A stretch of DNA of 64,000 nt from Haladaptatus cibarius D43 (GTDB lineage Archaea; Halobacteriota; Halobacteria; Halobacteriales; Haladaptataceae), in the NCBI RefSeq assembly GCF_000710615.1, contig NZ_JDTH01000001.1, positions 806,001 to 870,000 of the forward strand, given 5' to 3'. Positions 48,923 through 57,540 of this stretch are shown in pieces (position 1 is the first letter of the stretch; every line of letters starts with the position of its first letter). The position numbers were made by a program, and so were the translations under genes. The notes below the pieces were generated by a model. The model did no database searches. It saw only the letters and a program-made list of their open reading frames with translations, and was not told the origin of the DNA.

Positions 48923-50491
48923 ATGGACGACACGGACGAAATATTTGGCAATTCGGAACTCGGCGCACAGGTGGACATGGACGCGCAACTCGCCGAAATG
49001 GGTATCGATGCGGCGGAAATCGACCGACGAAAATCGTTGCTGGATTTCGACGGCGAAGACGCGGAGCGACTCACGTCGCTTCGCCCGGCGTTTGAAGCCA
49101 ACCGCGAGGAAATCGCCGACCGGTTCTACGAAAACGTACTGAAACACGAGGAGACGAGCGAGATTCTTGCTGATTCTACGCGAGACATCGAGTCGCTGAA
49201 AGCGACCCAAAGCGAGTACCTCGTCACGCTCGCGGACGGTACCTACGGTGAGGAGTACGTGAAAAACCGGGCGCGAATCGGCAAACTCCACGACATGCTG
49301 GATATGCCGCTCAACTTCTATCTCGGCCAGTACGGCGTCTACTACGACCTCATTTCCTCCGTGTTGAGCGAGCGACTGGAAGACGACATGGAATCTCTGA
49401 TTCGTGACCGAGTGTCGCCCGCGGCGACCGACGGCGGACAACTTGCCAAACCGAAAAACGACGTTGACGAACTGGTGTCTTCGGTGCAAGACGCCGTACA
49501 GGACAGTTTCGAGGACGTGCTGTCCGTCCTCCGGGTTCTCAATCTCGACATGCAAATCACGGCAGACACCTACGTTCATTCCCATAGCCAGCAGATGAAG
49601 CGGGAAATCGAACGCTCCCGTGGACTCAGGCAATCGACCGAAAACCACGTCATGGATGCGCACGAATCCGCCGGAGAAGTCGCGGAGAGTTCGGCAGAAA
49701 TCAGCCTGCTCACCGACGAGATGTCAGACAACATGGAGCGAATCGCCAGCGAAGTGTCCACTCAGAGCGCGACGGTCGAGGAAATCGCGGCCAGCGCGAA
49801 CGAAGTGGAAAAGCAGAGCCGAGAATCCCAGTCACTCGCCGAGGAGGGCCAAGAACTCGGTCAGCAGGCCATCGGCGCGTCGAAAGCCACCGACGACGCC
49901 CGCGAGAGCATGGTCGTCGATGCCGAGGAACTCCAGAATGCCGTTCACGAAATCGGTGACGCGGTCGATATGATAAACGACGTGGCCGACCAGACGAACC
50001 TCCTCGCGCTCAACGCGTCCATCGAGGCCGCTCGCGCCGGAGAAGCGGGCAACGGGTTCGCCGTCGTCGCGGAAGAGGTCAAATCGCTCGCCGAGGAGTC
50101 GAAAGTTCGCGCCTCGGAAATCGAATCGATGGTCGAACGCATCGAATCCCGAACCGCAAGCACGCTCGACAGTCTCGCCGAAAGCGAAACCAGTATCAGC
50201 GAAACGGTCACCGCCGTCCGGCAAACCAGCCAAAAACTCGAACGAATCGTGGATTCGGCCACCGAAACCGCAATCGGCATGGAAGAGATAACCGCCGCGA
50301 CGGACGAACAGGCATCGAGTACGCAAGAGGTTGCAACGATGATAGACGATGCCTCAGAGACGGCGACTCGCGTGTCGAACGAGGTATCGTCCATCGCGGG
50401 CACGAACGAGGAACAGGCGATGACCATCAAGGAACTGGACGAAATCGTCACCTATCTCGGTGAAAGCGATAGCGACATCAATAGAGTGTAA
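48923..50491 (+). CDS. hemAT: Globin-coupled aerotaxis transducer HemAT
   Basis: The 522-residue cytoplasmic protein has an N-terminal globin-sensor domain (about residues 40-180) with proximal His123 in [21 protein letters not shown] helical linker follows, then the methyl-accepting signalling domain whose hairpin tip is [20 protein letters not shown] near residue 353. It has no membrane segments, as expected for HemAT. It senses oxygen and signals to CheA/CheW, which are not in this window. A TATA-like run (taacttaaag) is about 30 bases upstream of the ATG. Confidence 0.93.
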   Translation: MDDTDEIFGNSELGAQVDMDAQLAEMGIDAAEIDRRKSLLDFDGEDAERLTSLRPAFEANREEIADRFYENVLKHEETSEILADSTRDIESLKATQSEYLVTLADGTYGEEYVKNRARIGKLHDMLDMPLNFYLGQYGVYYDLISSVLSERLEDDMESLIRDRVSPAATDGGQLAKPKNDVDELVSSVQDAVQDSFEDVLSVLRVLNLDMQITADTYVHSHSQQMKREIERSRGLRQSTENHVMDAHESAGEVAESSAEISLLTDEMSDNMERIASEVSTQSATVEEIAASANEVEKQSRESQSLAEEGQELGQQAIGASKATDDARESMVVDAEELQNAVHEIGDAVDMINDVADQTNLLALNASIEAARAGEAGNGFAVVAEEVKSLAEESKVRASEIESMVERIESRTASTLDSLAESETSISETVTAVRQTSQKLERIVDSATETAIGMEEITAATDEQASSTQEVATMIDDASETATRVSNEVSSIAGTNEEQAMTIKELDEIVTYLGESDSDINRV

Positions 50492-50556
50492 CCTCGATAG
50501 CACCGATTGAAACGGCCATATTCGAGGTGGCTACAATTTTATTTTCTTTCCTCCAA

Positions 50557-53241
50557 CTATCCTGTGTTTTTCATCCCCGCTGCAACGCCGGTTACCGTGA
50601 GACGGAGCGCCCGACGCTCCGTCTCGGTAAGGTGGGTTTGACGAAGGAGGTTCACTTGAAGCAGGTTGAGCGGGTCAACGTAGGGATTTCGCCGTTCGAG
50701 GCTGTTTTGAAGCCACTCTCGTTCGAGCAGTTCGTCCCGGCCTGTGATTTCCGTAACGAGCTCGACACAACGCTCGTGTTCCGCCTCCAATCGCGGGAAG
50801 AACTCCTCGCGCAGGTCGTCCTCCGCGAGGGTCGCGTACTCCGCCGAAATTTCGAGGTCGGTGCGGGCGAGCGCCAACGTGGCGTTGTCCAGCGTCGTGC
50901 GGAAGAAGGGCCACTCCTCGTACATTTCTTTCAGAGTGTCCATCTTTCCGTCCTCGATGACGGAGTCCAATCCGGCCGCGAGGGCGTACCACCCCGGCAG
51001 GATACAGCGCGATTGCGTCCACGAGAACACCCACGGAATCGCCCGGAGGTCTTCCACGGTTCGCTCGCCGGAACGGGAGGCGGGGCGCGACCCGAGATTC
51101 AGGTCTTCGATGACCTGAATCGGCGTCGTCTGCTCGAAGTAGGAGACGAATCCCTCCGATTCGAGCAGGTCGCGGTAGGCGTCACGGGCCGTATCCGCCG
51201 CCACGTCCATCGTTTCCGTCCACTCCTCGGGAAGCGATTCGGAGCCTTCGTCTATCGCGTCGTAGCGCGCGCGAATCTGGGCGTCCAACATCTGTTCGAC
51301 GTTGCGCTCGGCAATCGCAGGATTGGCGTACTTCTCGGCGATGGCCTCGCCTTGCTCGGTGAACTTCACCTGTCCGGAGACAGTTTCACGCGGAAGCGCG
51401 AGCAGGGCTTCGTTCATCGGCCCGCCGCCGCGGGAAATCGACCCGCCGCGCCCGTGGAACAGGCGAAGGGTCACGTCGTACTCCTCGGCGATTTCGGCGA
51501 GTCGCTTCTGATTCTTGTAGAGGCTCCAGTTCGCCGCCAAAAAGCCGTTTTCCTTGTTCGAATCGGAGTAGCCGAGCATGATTTCCTGACTGCCGCCGCG
51601 GGCCTCCAATGCCGCGGCGTAGGCTTCGTTTTCGAACAGCGTCCCGATGATACGCCGGGCACCCGAGAGGGCGTACTCGGTTTCGAGCAGGGGAACCACG
51701 TCCAGTCCGGAGTAGCCGGGCAAATCAACGATTCCGGCTTGGTCTGCCAGAAACAGCACTTCGAGGACGTGGCTCGCCTCTTCGGTCATGCTGATGCAGT
51801 AGGTGTCGATTGCCGTTTGTCCGTACTCCTTCTGCCAGTTCGCGGTTTCCGAAAACAGCGTCAGCACCCGACCAGCCGTCTCCGAAAGCCCCTCCGGGTC
51901 GAGGCTGATAATCGGTTCGTCCTGCAAAATCGCGTCCGTGAGCAATTCGACGCGCTCCTCCTCGTTCATCGAATCGTAGTCGAAGCCCTTGCGGGCCAGC
52001 GCCTCCGCAATCGCCGTTGTGTGGTTTTCCTGATGGTCGCGCAAATCCAGCGAGGCGAGAGAGAAATCGAAGGTTTCGACCTGCCGCAAGAGTGGGTCAA
52101 CTTCCGTCTCGACGACCGCCTCTCCGCCGTTTTCGCGGAGGCTGTCCGCGATGACGGTCACGTCGGTCAGCAGTTCCTCGGCGTCGGCGTAGCCACCGGG
52201 TCGCACGTCGCCCACGCGGTCGATTCGAACCCGCATCAGGGCGAGTTTCTGGCGGTAGGGTTCGTCGGGATAGCGGTCGGTCGCCCGCTCGGCGATGGCG
52301 GGAAATCGCTCCCGGTCGCTTTCGAGGCTCGATTTGAACTCATTGCTCGTCCGGGCTCGGTCACCGTCCTGACTTAGCACCCCAGAAAGTCGTTTCAGTT
52401 CGTCGCGGTAGCGTTCCAGCACGACCTCGCGCTGGTTGGCAAGCGTCTCCGCCGTGATTTCGGGCGTGACGTAGGGGTTGCCGTCGCGGTCGCTCCCGGC
52501 CCACGAGCGGAACGAAAATAGCTCCGGAACGTCGGTGTCGAACTCCTCGCCGACCGTGCGATCGAGTTCGTCGTACACCTCACCGACGATGTCGAACAGG
52601 ACGTTTTCGAGATACCAGAGCACGTTTCGCGCTTCGTCGGTCACATCCGGCCTGCGCTTTCTCACTTGGCGGGTTTCCCACAGTCCGGTCACTTCGCTTT
52701 CCAACTGTCGCTCCAGTTTCGCCTGCTCCCTGTCGGTCAGTCTGCGCTCGTCCAACTCGGACAGCAGGCTCGCAACCGACCGCAGTTTCGCCTTCACCGT
52801 CTTCCGGCGCGCTTCCGTCGGATGGGCGGTAAACGTCGGAACGACCGCTACGTCCGCAAGCACCCGCTGGACGGTTTCCGGGTCGGCATCCTCCTCGGCC
52901 AGCGTTTCGGCGGTCGCCCGAAGGCTATCATCCAAGGTGCCTTCCTGCGTTCCCTCCCGAATCGCGCGGACTCGCTGGCGCTCCTCCGCGAGGTTGATGA
53001 GTTCGAAGTAGGTCGCAAACGAACGGGCGACGTGCCCCGACAGTTCCGGCGACAGCCCACTGATTTCGCCCCGAACCGCATCGCGGGAATCGGTTTCCCC
53101 ACGCCGGTAGTCGATTGATTCGGTTCGCAGGGTTTCGACCGACTCGAACGCTTCCTCCGAGCCAAGCCGAGAAAGCACGTCACCGAGCAAACCGCCGAGT
53201 TCGCGTACGTCTTGGCTAACGTCGCGGGTATGTAATCGCAT
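50557..53241 (-). CDS. ppc: Phosphoenolpyruvate carboxylase
   Basis: Ppc (894 residues) makes oxaloacetate from PEP and bicarbonate to refill the TCA cycle. It is the bacterial-type enzyme: the catalytic histidine is in PTFTAHPTEARRKT near residue 138, the GYSDSNKENGFLAANW lysine segment near residue 545, and the glycine-rich loop FHGRGGSISRGGGPMNEALL near residue 582. It ends GMKNTG, the conserved C-terminus that carries the allosteric site. I took the ATG at 53241, giving MRLHTRDVSQ; the ATG seven codons upstream is possible. Confidence 0.97.
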   Translation of the reverse strand: MRLHTRDVSQDVRELGGLLGDVLSRLGSEEAFESVETLRTESIDYRRGETDSRDAVRGEISGLSPELSGHVARSFATYFELINLAEERQRVRAIREGTQEGTLDDSLRATAETLAEEDADPETVQRVLADVAVVPTFTAHPTEARRKTVKAKLRSVASLLSELDERRLTDREQAKLERQLESEVTGLWETRQVRKRRPDVTDEARNVLWYLENVLFDIVGEVYDELDRTVGEEFDTDVPELFSFRSWAGSDRDGNPYVTPEITAETLANQREVVLERYRDELKRLSGVLSQDGDRARTSNEFKSSLESDRERFPAIAERATDRYPDEPYRQKLALMRVRIDRVGDVRPGGYADAEELLTDVTVIADSLRENGGEAVVETEVDPLLRQVETFDFSLASLDLRDHQENHTTAIAEALARKGFDYDSMNEEERVELLTDAILQDEPIISLDPEGLSETAGRVLTLFSETANWQKEYGQTAIDTYCISMTEEASHVLEVLFLADQAGIVDLPGYSGLDVVPLLETEYALSGARRIIGTLFENEAYAAALEARGGSQEIMLGYSDSNKENGFLAANWSLYKNQKRLAEIAEEYDVTLRLFHGRGGSISRGGGPMNEALLALPRETVSGQVKFTEQGEAIAEKYANPAIAERNVEQMLDAQIRARYDAIDEGSESLPEEWTETMDVAADTARDAYRDLLESEGFVSYFEQTTPIQVIEDLNLGSRPASRSGERTVEDLRAIPWVFSWTQSRCILPGWYALAAGLDSVIEDGKMDTLKEMYEEWPFFRTTLDNATLALARTDLEISAEYATLAEDDLREEFFPRLEAEHERCVELVTEITGRDELLEREWLQNSLERRNPYVDPLNLLQVNLLRQTHLTETERRALRLTVTGVAAGMKNTG

Positions 53242-53309
53242 ACCATACCGTCGTCGTGGCAATACCTAAAACGTCGGTCTGGAGTCAAAAACTGCGAGAA
53301 CTGTGCAAG

Positions 53310-53639
53310 TTAGTTGTATCCCCGCCAGCGATAGCCACACTCCTTACATTTGAAAAATCGCGTCGGCGGTTCGTCGGCGGAGGCGGTCTGTTTGATGGTG
53401 TACCACGCTTCGCCGTGGCCGCATTTGTCACAGGTGATGTCCGTGGCGGTCGGTTTGCCCTCAAAATCCGCGCCCTCTTCCGTTTCGATGATTTCCGAAT
53501 CGCCCTGTTCTTCCGTGGAGACGAACTCCTTCGCGCGCTCTTCGTCCTTTGCGGTGGTCGCCTGACAGTCGCTGTTCGCACAGACCATCTTCGACCCCAT
53601 GGATTTCATCATGGAGCCGCAGTCGTCGCAGAATTGCAT
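53310..53639 (-). CDS. tfs: Transcription factor S (TFS)
   Basis: TFS (109 residues) is the archaeal homologue of RNA polymerase subunit Rpb9/TFIIS, which stimulates transcript cleavage in stalled polymerase. Two zinc ribbons are visible: C4-x2-C7 ... C20-x4-C25, and C70-x2-C73 ... C98-x2-C101. The second has the catalytic Asp-Glu pair (D89-E90, in TASADEPPTRFF) at the hairpin tip, so it should be active. The linker is acidic. Start at the ATG 53639 gives MQFCDDCGSM, the usual N-terminus. Confidence 0.95.
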   Translation of the reverse strand: MQFCDDCGSMMKSMGSKMVCANSDCQATTAKDEERAKEFVSTEEQGDSEIIETEEGADFEGKPTATDITCDKCGHGEAWYTIKQTASADEPPTRFFKCKECGYRWRGYN

Positions 53640-53712
53640 ACCCCGGAGTAGCGCGTGGAGGTTCAAAAGCGCCACGTACTGCGGGAGTGTGAAATCGCTG
53701 GAAACAGGCAGC

Positions 53713-54235
53713 CTACGGAAGCACCGAAAGCAGATGCAGGAGGTCGTCCCGGCCAACGTACACCAATCCCGTGACCAGCAAATTGAACGCGAGCGCGCCA
53801 ACCGTCGTGTAGACGACGAACTTCCGGAACTCCATCTCCGCGAATCCGGCGGGAATCGAGATGACGGAGCGCAAAACGGGCAGAAGTCGCCCCCACAGGA
53901 CGGAGTGTTTGCCCCATCTACGGAACCAGCGACTCGCACGGTCGGTTTCGTCCGGCGAAACACGGATAGCGACCGTACTTGTCTATCGCGTCGTGGCCCT
54001 CGTGGCCGACGAAGTACGGCAATAGACTGCCGACGACCGTTCCGACCGTCATCGCGATGACGAACAGGGCGAACAAAACCGGGTCGCGGACGAGCAGTCC
54101 CGCCGCCGTTGGAACGACAAATTCGCTCGGGAAGAGCGGAAACAGCATCGAGGATTCTAAAAACGCGAACACGAAGACGGCGAGGAAGCCGTACTGCTGG
54201 ATGAGCGACAGAGCCGTTTCGGTGAGTCCACTCAT
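53713..54235 (-). pseudogene. DedA family membrane protein gene with a frameshift
   Basis: The first 90 codons (54235-53966) encode a good DedA N-terminus: LTETALSLIQQYGFLAVFVF, the membrane re-entry motif FAFLESSMLFPLFPSEFVVP and PYFVGHEGHDAIDKYGRY. After Tyr90 the frame is wrong and stops at about 53918. One base later, at 53964, the expected continuation RVSPDETDRASRWFRRWGKH resumes, followed by PVLRSVISIPAGFAEMEFRK and a last membrane segment ending HLLSVLP at 53713. A two-base loss in an original tatatccgt (leaving tatccgt) would explain it. Either the gene is recently broken or this is a sequencing error. Its start overlaps the upstream gene by four bases. Confidence 0.85.
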
Positions 54236-54651
54236 TCGGTAAGTGGGGTTTCTTCGTCCACGACCATGGGGCAGTCGGCTACGCGGAACTGTTCCGTATC
54301 GACCATCGTGAGGACGTTCGTTCCCTCGTGCGTGCAGTGGACGCTCGGCGGGTCGCCGAAATTCGGACAGCCGTGGCAGGTTGATTTCGGAATCGTGCGA
54401 ACGTCGCGGTCGTCCTCGCTCTCTTCCTGCGATGCGGAAACGACGAGTTCGCCGCTGTCCTCGGCCTCTAAGTCGGCCCAGATGTCGCCCACGTCCACGT
54501 CGCCGACGCTCTCTTGGGTGAACGCGTCGTCCAACTCGCCGCGGTCGCGGCCCGGATTTCGATTCCGGCGCGACTCTACTCGTTCAGCGAGGTCAGAGAG
54601 TGGTTCGTCCCGCTTGCTCGTTTCGTCTTCCGGAGGCCCTCTGTCCGTCAT
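54232..54651 (-). CDS. Acidic protein with four-cysteine C-terminal motif, function unknown
   Basis: The 139-residue protein begins MTDRGPPEDETSKRDEPLSD. The first ~85 residues are acidic and probably disordered. The C-terminal part has KSTCHGCPNFGDPPSVHCTH and FRVADCPMV: three Cys plus His close together and a fourth Cys, a plausible metal site. It starts directly after the coiled-coil/zinc gene and overlaps dedA by four bases, so it is in one operon with both. Confidence 0.7.
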   Translation of the reverse strand: MTDRGPPEDETSKRDEPLSDLAERVESRRNRNPGRDRGELDDAFTQESVGDVDVGDIWADLEAEDSGELVVSASQEESEDDRDVRTIPKSTCHGCPNFGDPPSVHCTHEGTNVLTMVDTEQFRVADCPMVVDEETPLTE

Positions 54652-55458
54652 CTATTCGTCCTCGCTCATTTCTTCGGCGTCTCTCATCGCCTCGACTTCA
54701 TCCACCAGTTCGTCCACGTCGGAATCGAGCGTGTCCCCTTCGATTGCAGGCGGCCGACCGACGACGAGTCGATTCGACCCGAAAAAGCCCTGTTTCGGTT
54801 CGACGTCCTCGAACGTCACGCTACAGTGGGGACAGGACGGTTCGGTTAAAAGCGAGATGGTGACGCCCGTCCCACACTCGCCGCATTTGGCGCTCGTGAT
54901 GCCGTTTCGGTTCGCCGTGCGAGCGAGTTCCGCGGTCGCGGCCCGTGTCGCGTTTTGCGTGGCGAGCGTGCGCGTCTGACCGCGGACGGAGACAAGCGCG
55001 CGAGCGAGCACGTCGAGACGGTTTTCCAACTCGTCGGTCGTCTCGGTGAGGTACTCCAGCACCGATTCGTAGTTCTCGAACCCGTCGTCCGTGCGCTCGC
55101 GGTTCTCCGCAACGCGCTCGCGCAGGGCGTCAAGTTCCTCGGCCGCGCGCTGAATGTCGGCCAGTTCGTTTCGCAGGTCGGGATGGTCGTGGTCGGCGGA
55201 TGCTTTCCTGTCCGTTTCGCGTTTGACCTGCACGACGCGCTCTCGCACGTCGGCCAGTTTCGACATGAACTCCTCGCGAAGAGTGTCGAGTTCGCCGTCA
55301 ATATCGTCGTCCTCGTCCAGAGCGCGATGTGCAGTAAGCAGTTCCGAGAGCAGTTGCTGGCGCGAAATGTCGAGTTCGTCGGCTTTCTCGTCCAGCCACC
55401 GAGTTACCGAATCGGGCAACTCCGGCGTGTGCGTCTTCCCCACATCTTCACTCGCCAT
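54652..55458 (-). CDS. Coiled-coil protein with C-terminal zinc ribbon
   Basis: The 268-residue protein begins MASEDVGKTHTPELPDSVTR. A ribbon-helix-helix-like N-terminus (LPDSVTRWLDEKADELDISR) is followed by coiled coil from about residue 55 to 170 (for example LDTLREEFMSKLADVRERVV and YESVLEYLTETTDELENRLD). Then a zinc ribbon comes with CGECGTGVTISLLTEPSCPH and the final acidic tail. The arrangement suggests a DNA- or protein-binding scaffold but no function is known to me. Next gene starts without any gap. Confidence 0.72.
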   Translation of the reverse strand: MASEDVGKTHTPELPDSVTRWLDEKADELDISRQQLLSELLTAHRALDEDDDIDGELDTLREEFMSKLADVRERVVQVKRETDRKASADHDHPDLRNELADIQRAAEELDALRERVAENRERTDDGFENYESVLEYLTETTDELENRLDVLARALVSVRGQTRTLATQNATRAATAELARTANRNGITSAKCGECGTGVTISLLTEPSCPHCSVTFEDVEPKQGFFGSNRLVVGRPPAIEGDTLDSDVDELVDEVEAMRDAEEMSEDE

Positions 55459-55769
55459 CAGGTAGACACTATTTCTCACACTGCTGACTTAACGTTTCGG
55501 CTCTGAATGATGTGACCGAATGCAAATTAAGGAACTATTCTGCCATTTGCGTGGTTGTAATGGGGCAACGAAGAACGACGGTGTCGATAACTCGGTGCAG
55601 AGGTTGGCTTGCTACTGTACTGATTACTACTGTTAGGCGCAGGCCACGCCTCCGAAAGAAGAAGTTTCGCGGTACCTGACAATCCTTGGTTTCCGTAACT
55701 CGCAAACGCAAAGCGTTTGTTCACCTGTGAAAATCTCCGATTTCCTCGGCTCTCGTTCGTCCGGTTCCC
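55459..55769. other. Intergenic region with second palindrome array
   Basis: These 311 bases contain no credible gene. The right half holds a diverged, oppositely oriented copy of the palindrome array of 24602-24729 (at 55685-55748). The left part (55500-55560) is AT-richer and may include the promoter of the coiled-coil gene. Confidence 0.55.
55685..55748 (-). repeat. Diverged copy of the palindrome array (opposite orientation)
   Basis: Read on the minus strand, ggaaatc-gga-gattttc, then cacaggtgaa, then caaacgc-ttt-gcgtttgcgag and ttacggaaacc follow in the same order and spacing as in 24632-24690 (gaaaatc-gaa-gattttc, cacgggtgag, gcaaacgc-gaa-gcgtttgcgag, ccacggaaaacc). Arms are largely conserved whereas the three-base centres differ. 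The third and fourth palindromes are decayed. Confidence 0.65.
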
Positions 55770-56459
55770 CTATCTCGTCGCTTCTCGCCACTGTTTCAGC
55801 CCGACGATTTCGCCGGTCACGTCCTCCACGTCCGTTGCTGCCCAGACGAACATCCCCGTGATTTCCTCGGGGTCGCGGCCCTCTCCGTGCATCATTTTCG
55901 TGGCGACGACACCGGGGTCGAGTCCCATGACTGGCTGGTCGATTTCCGCGGAAAACCCGCGAACAACTGCCTCTGCCCCGGCTTTTGAGACAGCGTAAGA
56001 ACCGTATCCGGCCTCCGTTTTGTGGCCAATTCCGCCAGTCGGAACGACGATTCTGGCGTTTTCGGTGAGATGGGGGAGCGACTCCCGAATCGTGGTGAAC
56101 ACGCCCCGGCAGTTCGTCCGGAACGTGTCGTCGAACGCGGCGTAGGGTTCGGCGGTGAGCGGCGTCTCACCCGGCGCTCCGTGGTAAATTCCGGCGTTCG
56201 CCACGACGATGTCGATACCGTCGTTTTCGAATCTGGCCGCGGTTTCCATCAGTCGCTCCACGTCGAACTCGTCGCGCACGTCGGCCCGGAGGCCGACGGC
56301 GCTCCCGCCCGCGTCTTCGATGTCGGCGACGGTTTCGTCCACTGCATCCGCCTCGCGCCCACAGAGGGCGACGTTCGCACCTTCGTCCGCAAATGTGCGT
56401 GCAACCTGCCGACCGATTCCTCGTGTCCCGCCCGTGACGACCGCCGTCAATCCGTCCAT
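55770..56459 (-). CDS. Short-chain dehydrogenase/reductase (SDR) family
   Basis: The 229-residue protein has the cofactor loop VVTGGTRGIGRQVARTFADE (residues 7-26), the acidic RADVRDEFDV and the structural NAG (IVVANAGIYHG). The YxxxK pair is in GYGSYAVSKAGAEAVVRGFS near residue 160. The catalytic serine position reads VVPTGGIGHKTEAGYGSY, with Thr or Gly in place of Ser, so activity may differ. An Arg rather than Asp pattern after beta-2 (LCGRE) suggests NADP preference. No pathway partner is adjacent. Confidence 0.85.
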   Translation of the reverse strand: MDGLTAVVTGGTRGIGRQVARTFADEGANVALCGREADAVDETVADIEDAGGSAVGLRADVRDEFDVERLMETAARFENDGIDIVVANAGIYHGAPGETPLTAEPYAAFDDTFRTNCRGVFTTIRESLPHLTENARIVVPTGGIGHKTEAGYGSYAVSKAGAEAVVRGFSAEIDQPVMGLDPGVVATKMMHGEGRDPEEITGMFVWAATDVEDVTGEIVGLKQWREATR

Positions 56460-56531
56460 GCTGGGTCTGACGAGTGGGTTCGTGAAACCGGTTTCCGTCG
56501 GAGTTAACCCTGCTCGGTACCTGCAAAAACT

Positions 56532-57026
56532 ATGTACCAACCGGGTCATTTCGGCGTCGCACTCGCGCTCTACGCGCCGATTGGCGGTGTTCTTGTCGCC
56601 GCCGGACTGCCAAACCACGCGTTTTTGGGTGTCTGCCTCTCTCTTTCGCTGGCGATGCTTCCCGACCTCGATTCGAAGACGAGCAGACTCCAACATCGCG
56701 GCCCCACACATTCGATTCCGTTCGCGCTCCTCGTCGGATTACTCTTGGGTGCTGTGGCGGGCGTTCTCGCTGGAATCGAGGCTGGTGCTTCTGCCGGACT
56801 GTGGTTTGCCGGATTCGGACTGTTGGTCGGGACGCTCGCCATCGTTTCCCACCTCCTCGCGGACGTGCTGACGCCGATGGGGATTCGCCCGTTCTGGCCG
56901 GTTTCGGACAGGCATTTCACGCTCGACATCACGCTGGCCAGCGACACGAAGGCGAACTACCTGCTGTTCGCGGGCGGAACCGTCATCATCACTGGCGCGT
57001 GGTTCCTCGGCCACGCTTTCGGCTGA
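56532..57026 (+). CDS. Membrane-bound metal-dependent hydrolase, YdjM/DUF457 family
   Basis: The 164-residue protein begins MYQPGHFGVALALYAPIGGV. Family features are the early His, LAMLPDLDSKTSRLQHRGPT with the DxD and HRGxTHS metal-binding box near residue 45-60, and AIVSHLLADVLTPMGIRPFW near residue 110 with HLLxDxxTxxG. It has about four membrane segments. Bacterial YdjM is induced by the SOS response; the reaction is unknown. A smaller relative is at 24092-24505. Confidence 0.87.
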   Translation: MYQPGHFGVALALYAPIGGVLVAAGLPNHAFLGVCLSLSLAMLPDLDSKTSRLQHRGPTHSIPFALLVGLLLGAVAGVLAGIEAGASAGLWFAGFGLLVGTLAIVSHLLADVLTPMGIRPFWPVSDRHFTLDITLASDTKANYLLFAGGTVIITGAWFLGHAFG

Positions 57027-57066
57027 GGGATGTCGGGACGAGGAAGAATCGAGGGGCTATCGTCGG

Positions 57067-57465
57067 CTAAGCAGTCCGCTCCGACGTAGTTGCGTCTTCT
57101 GAACACGCTTCCATTTCGTCCGCCGCCGTGATTTGAAGATACCGCTTGAGTCGCCGTGGTAGTCCATTTGCCGTCACCGTGTTCGAATCGCGGTCATACT
57201 CGACGAGCGAAAACTGTTCGAGCTTTGGCAGATGGAGGTGATGAAGGGACGTAGCGATTTGTTCCGACGAATCCTGTATGAAATCGATTTCGTCCGACGC
57301 CACGTAACTACTCAAATCGTCTACACTCATGGTGTTCTCTCGTTTGCACAGGACGTACAGCACTGCGCGCCGTTCCGGAGCAGTGAGAACGTCGAAGATA
57401 TGTTCCACCGAGAGGATTTGTCCATCCACCGTTTCACAGTTGTTTAGTGAGCCTGATATCTGCAT
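57067..57465 (-). CDS. HTH domain protein (DUF7344-like)
   Basis: The 132-residue protein has a winged-helix region: LSVEHIFDVLTAPERRAVLY, the ENTMSVDDLSSYVASDE helix, and SLHHLHLPKLEQFSLVEYDR, which is the recognition helix and wing typical of many haloarchaeal DUF7344 regulators. It probably controls a nearby or distant gene; its target is unknown. AT-rich sequence after 57466 (ccaagacaacaccatacgatataaaatc) could hold its promoter. Confidence 0.8.
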   Translation of the reverse strand: MQISGSLNNCETVDGQILSVEHIFDVLTAPERRAVLYVLCKRENTMSVDDLSSYVASDEIDFIQDSSEQIATSLHHLHLPKLEQFSLVEYDRDSNTVTANGLPRRLKRYLQITAADEMEACSEDATTSERTA

Positions 57466-57540
57466 TGTCGGGTATTATCCAAGACAACACCATACGATAT
57501 AAAATCAATCTATTTTTCCCGGAGAAAGTCACCCGCGTTG

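Noticed and set aside
53663-54235. DedA region as two independent small genes
   Set aside because: The short frame to 53918 and a different-frame open stretch to 53663 do not each make sense; the family sequence continues in one frame after a single shift at 53965 and ends at 53713.
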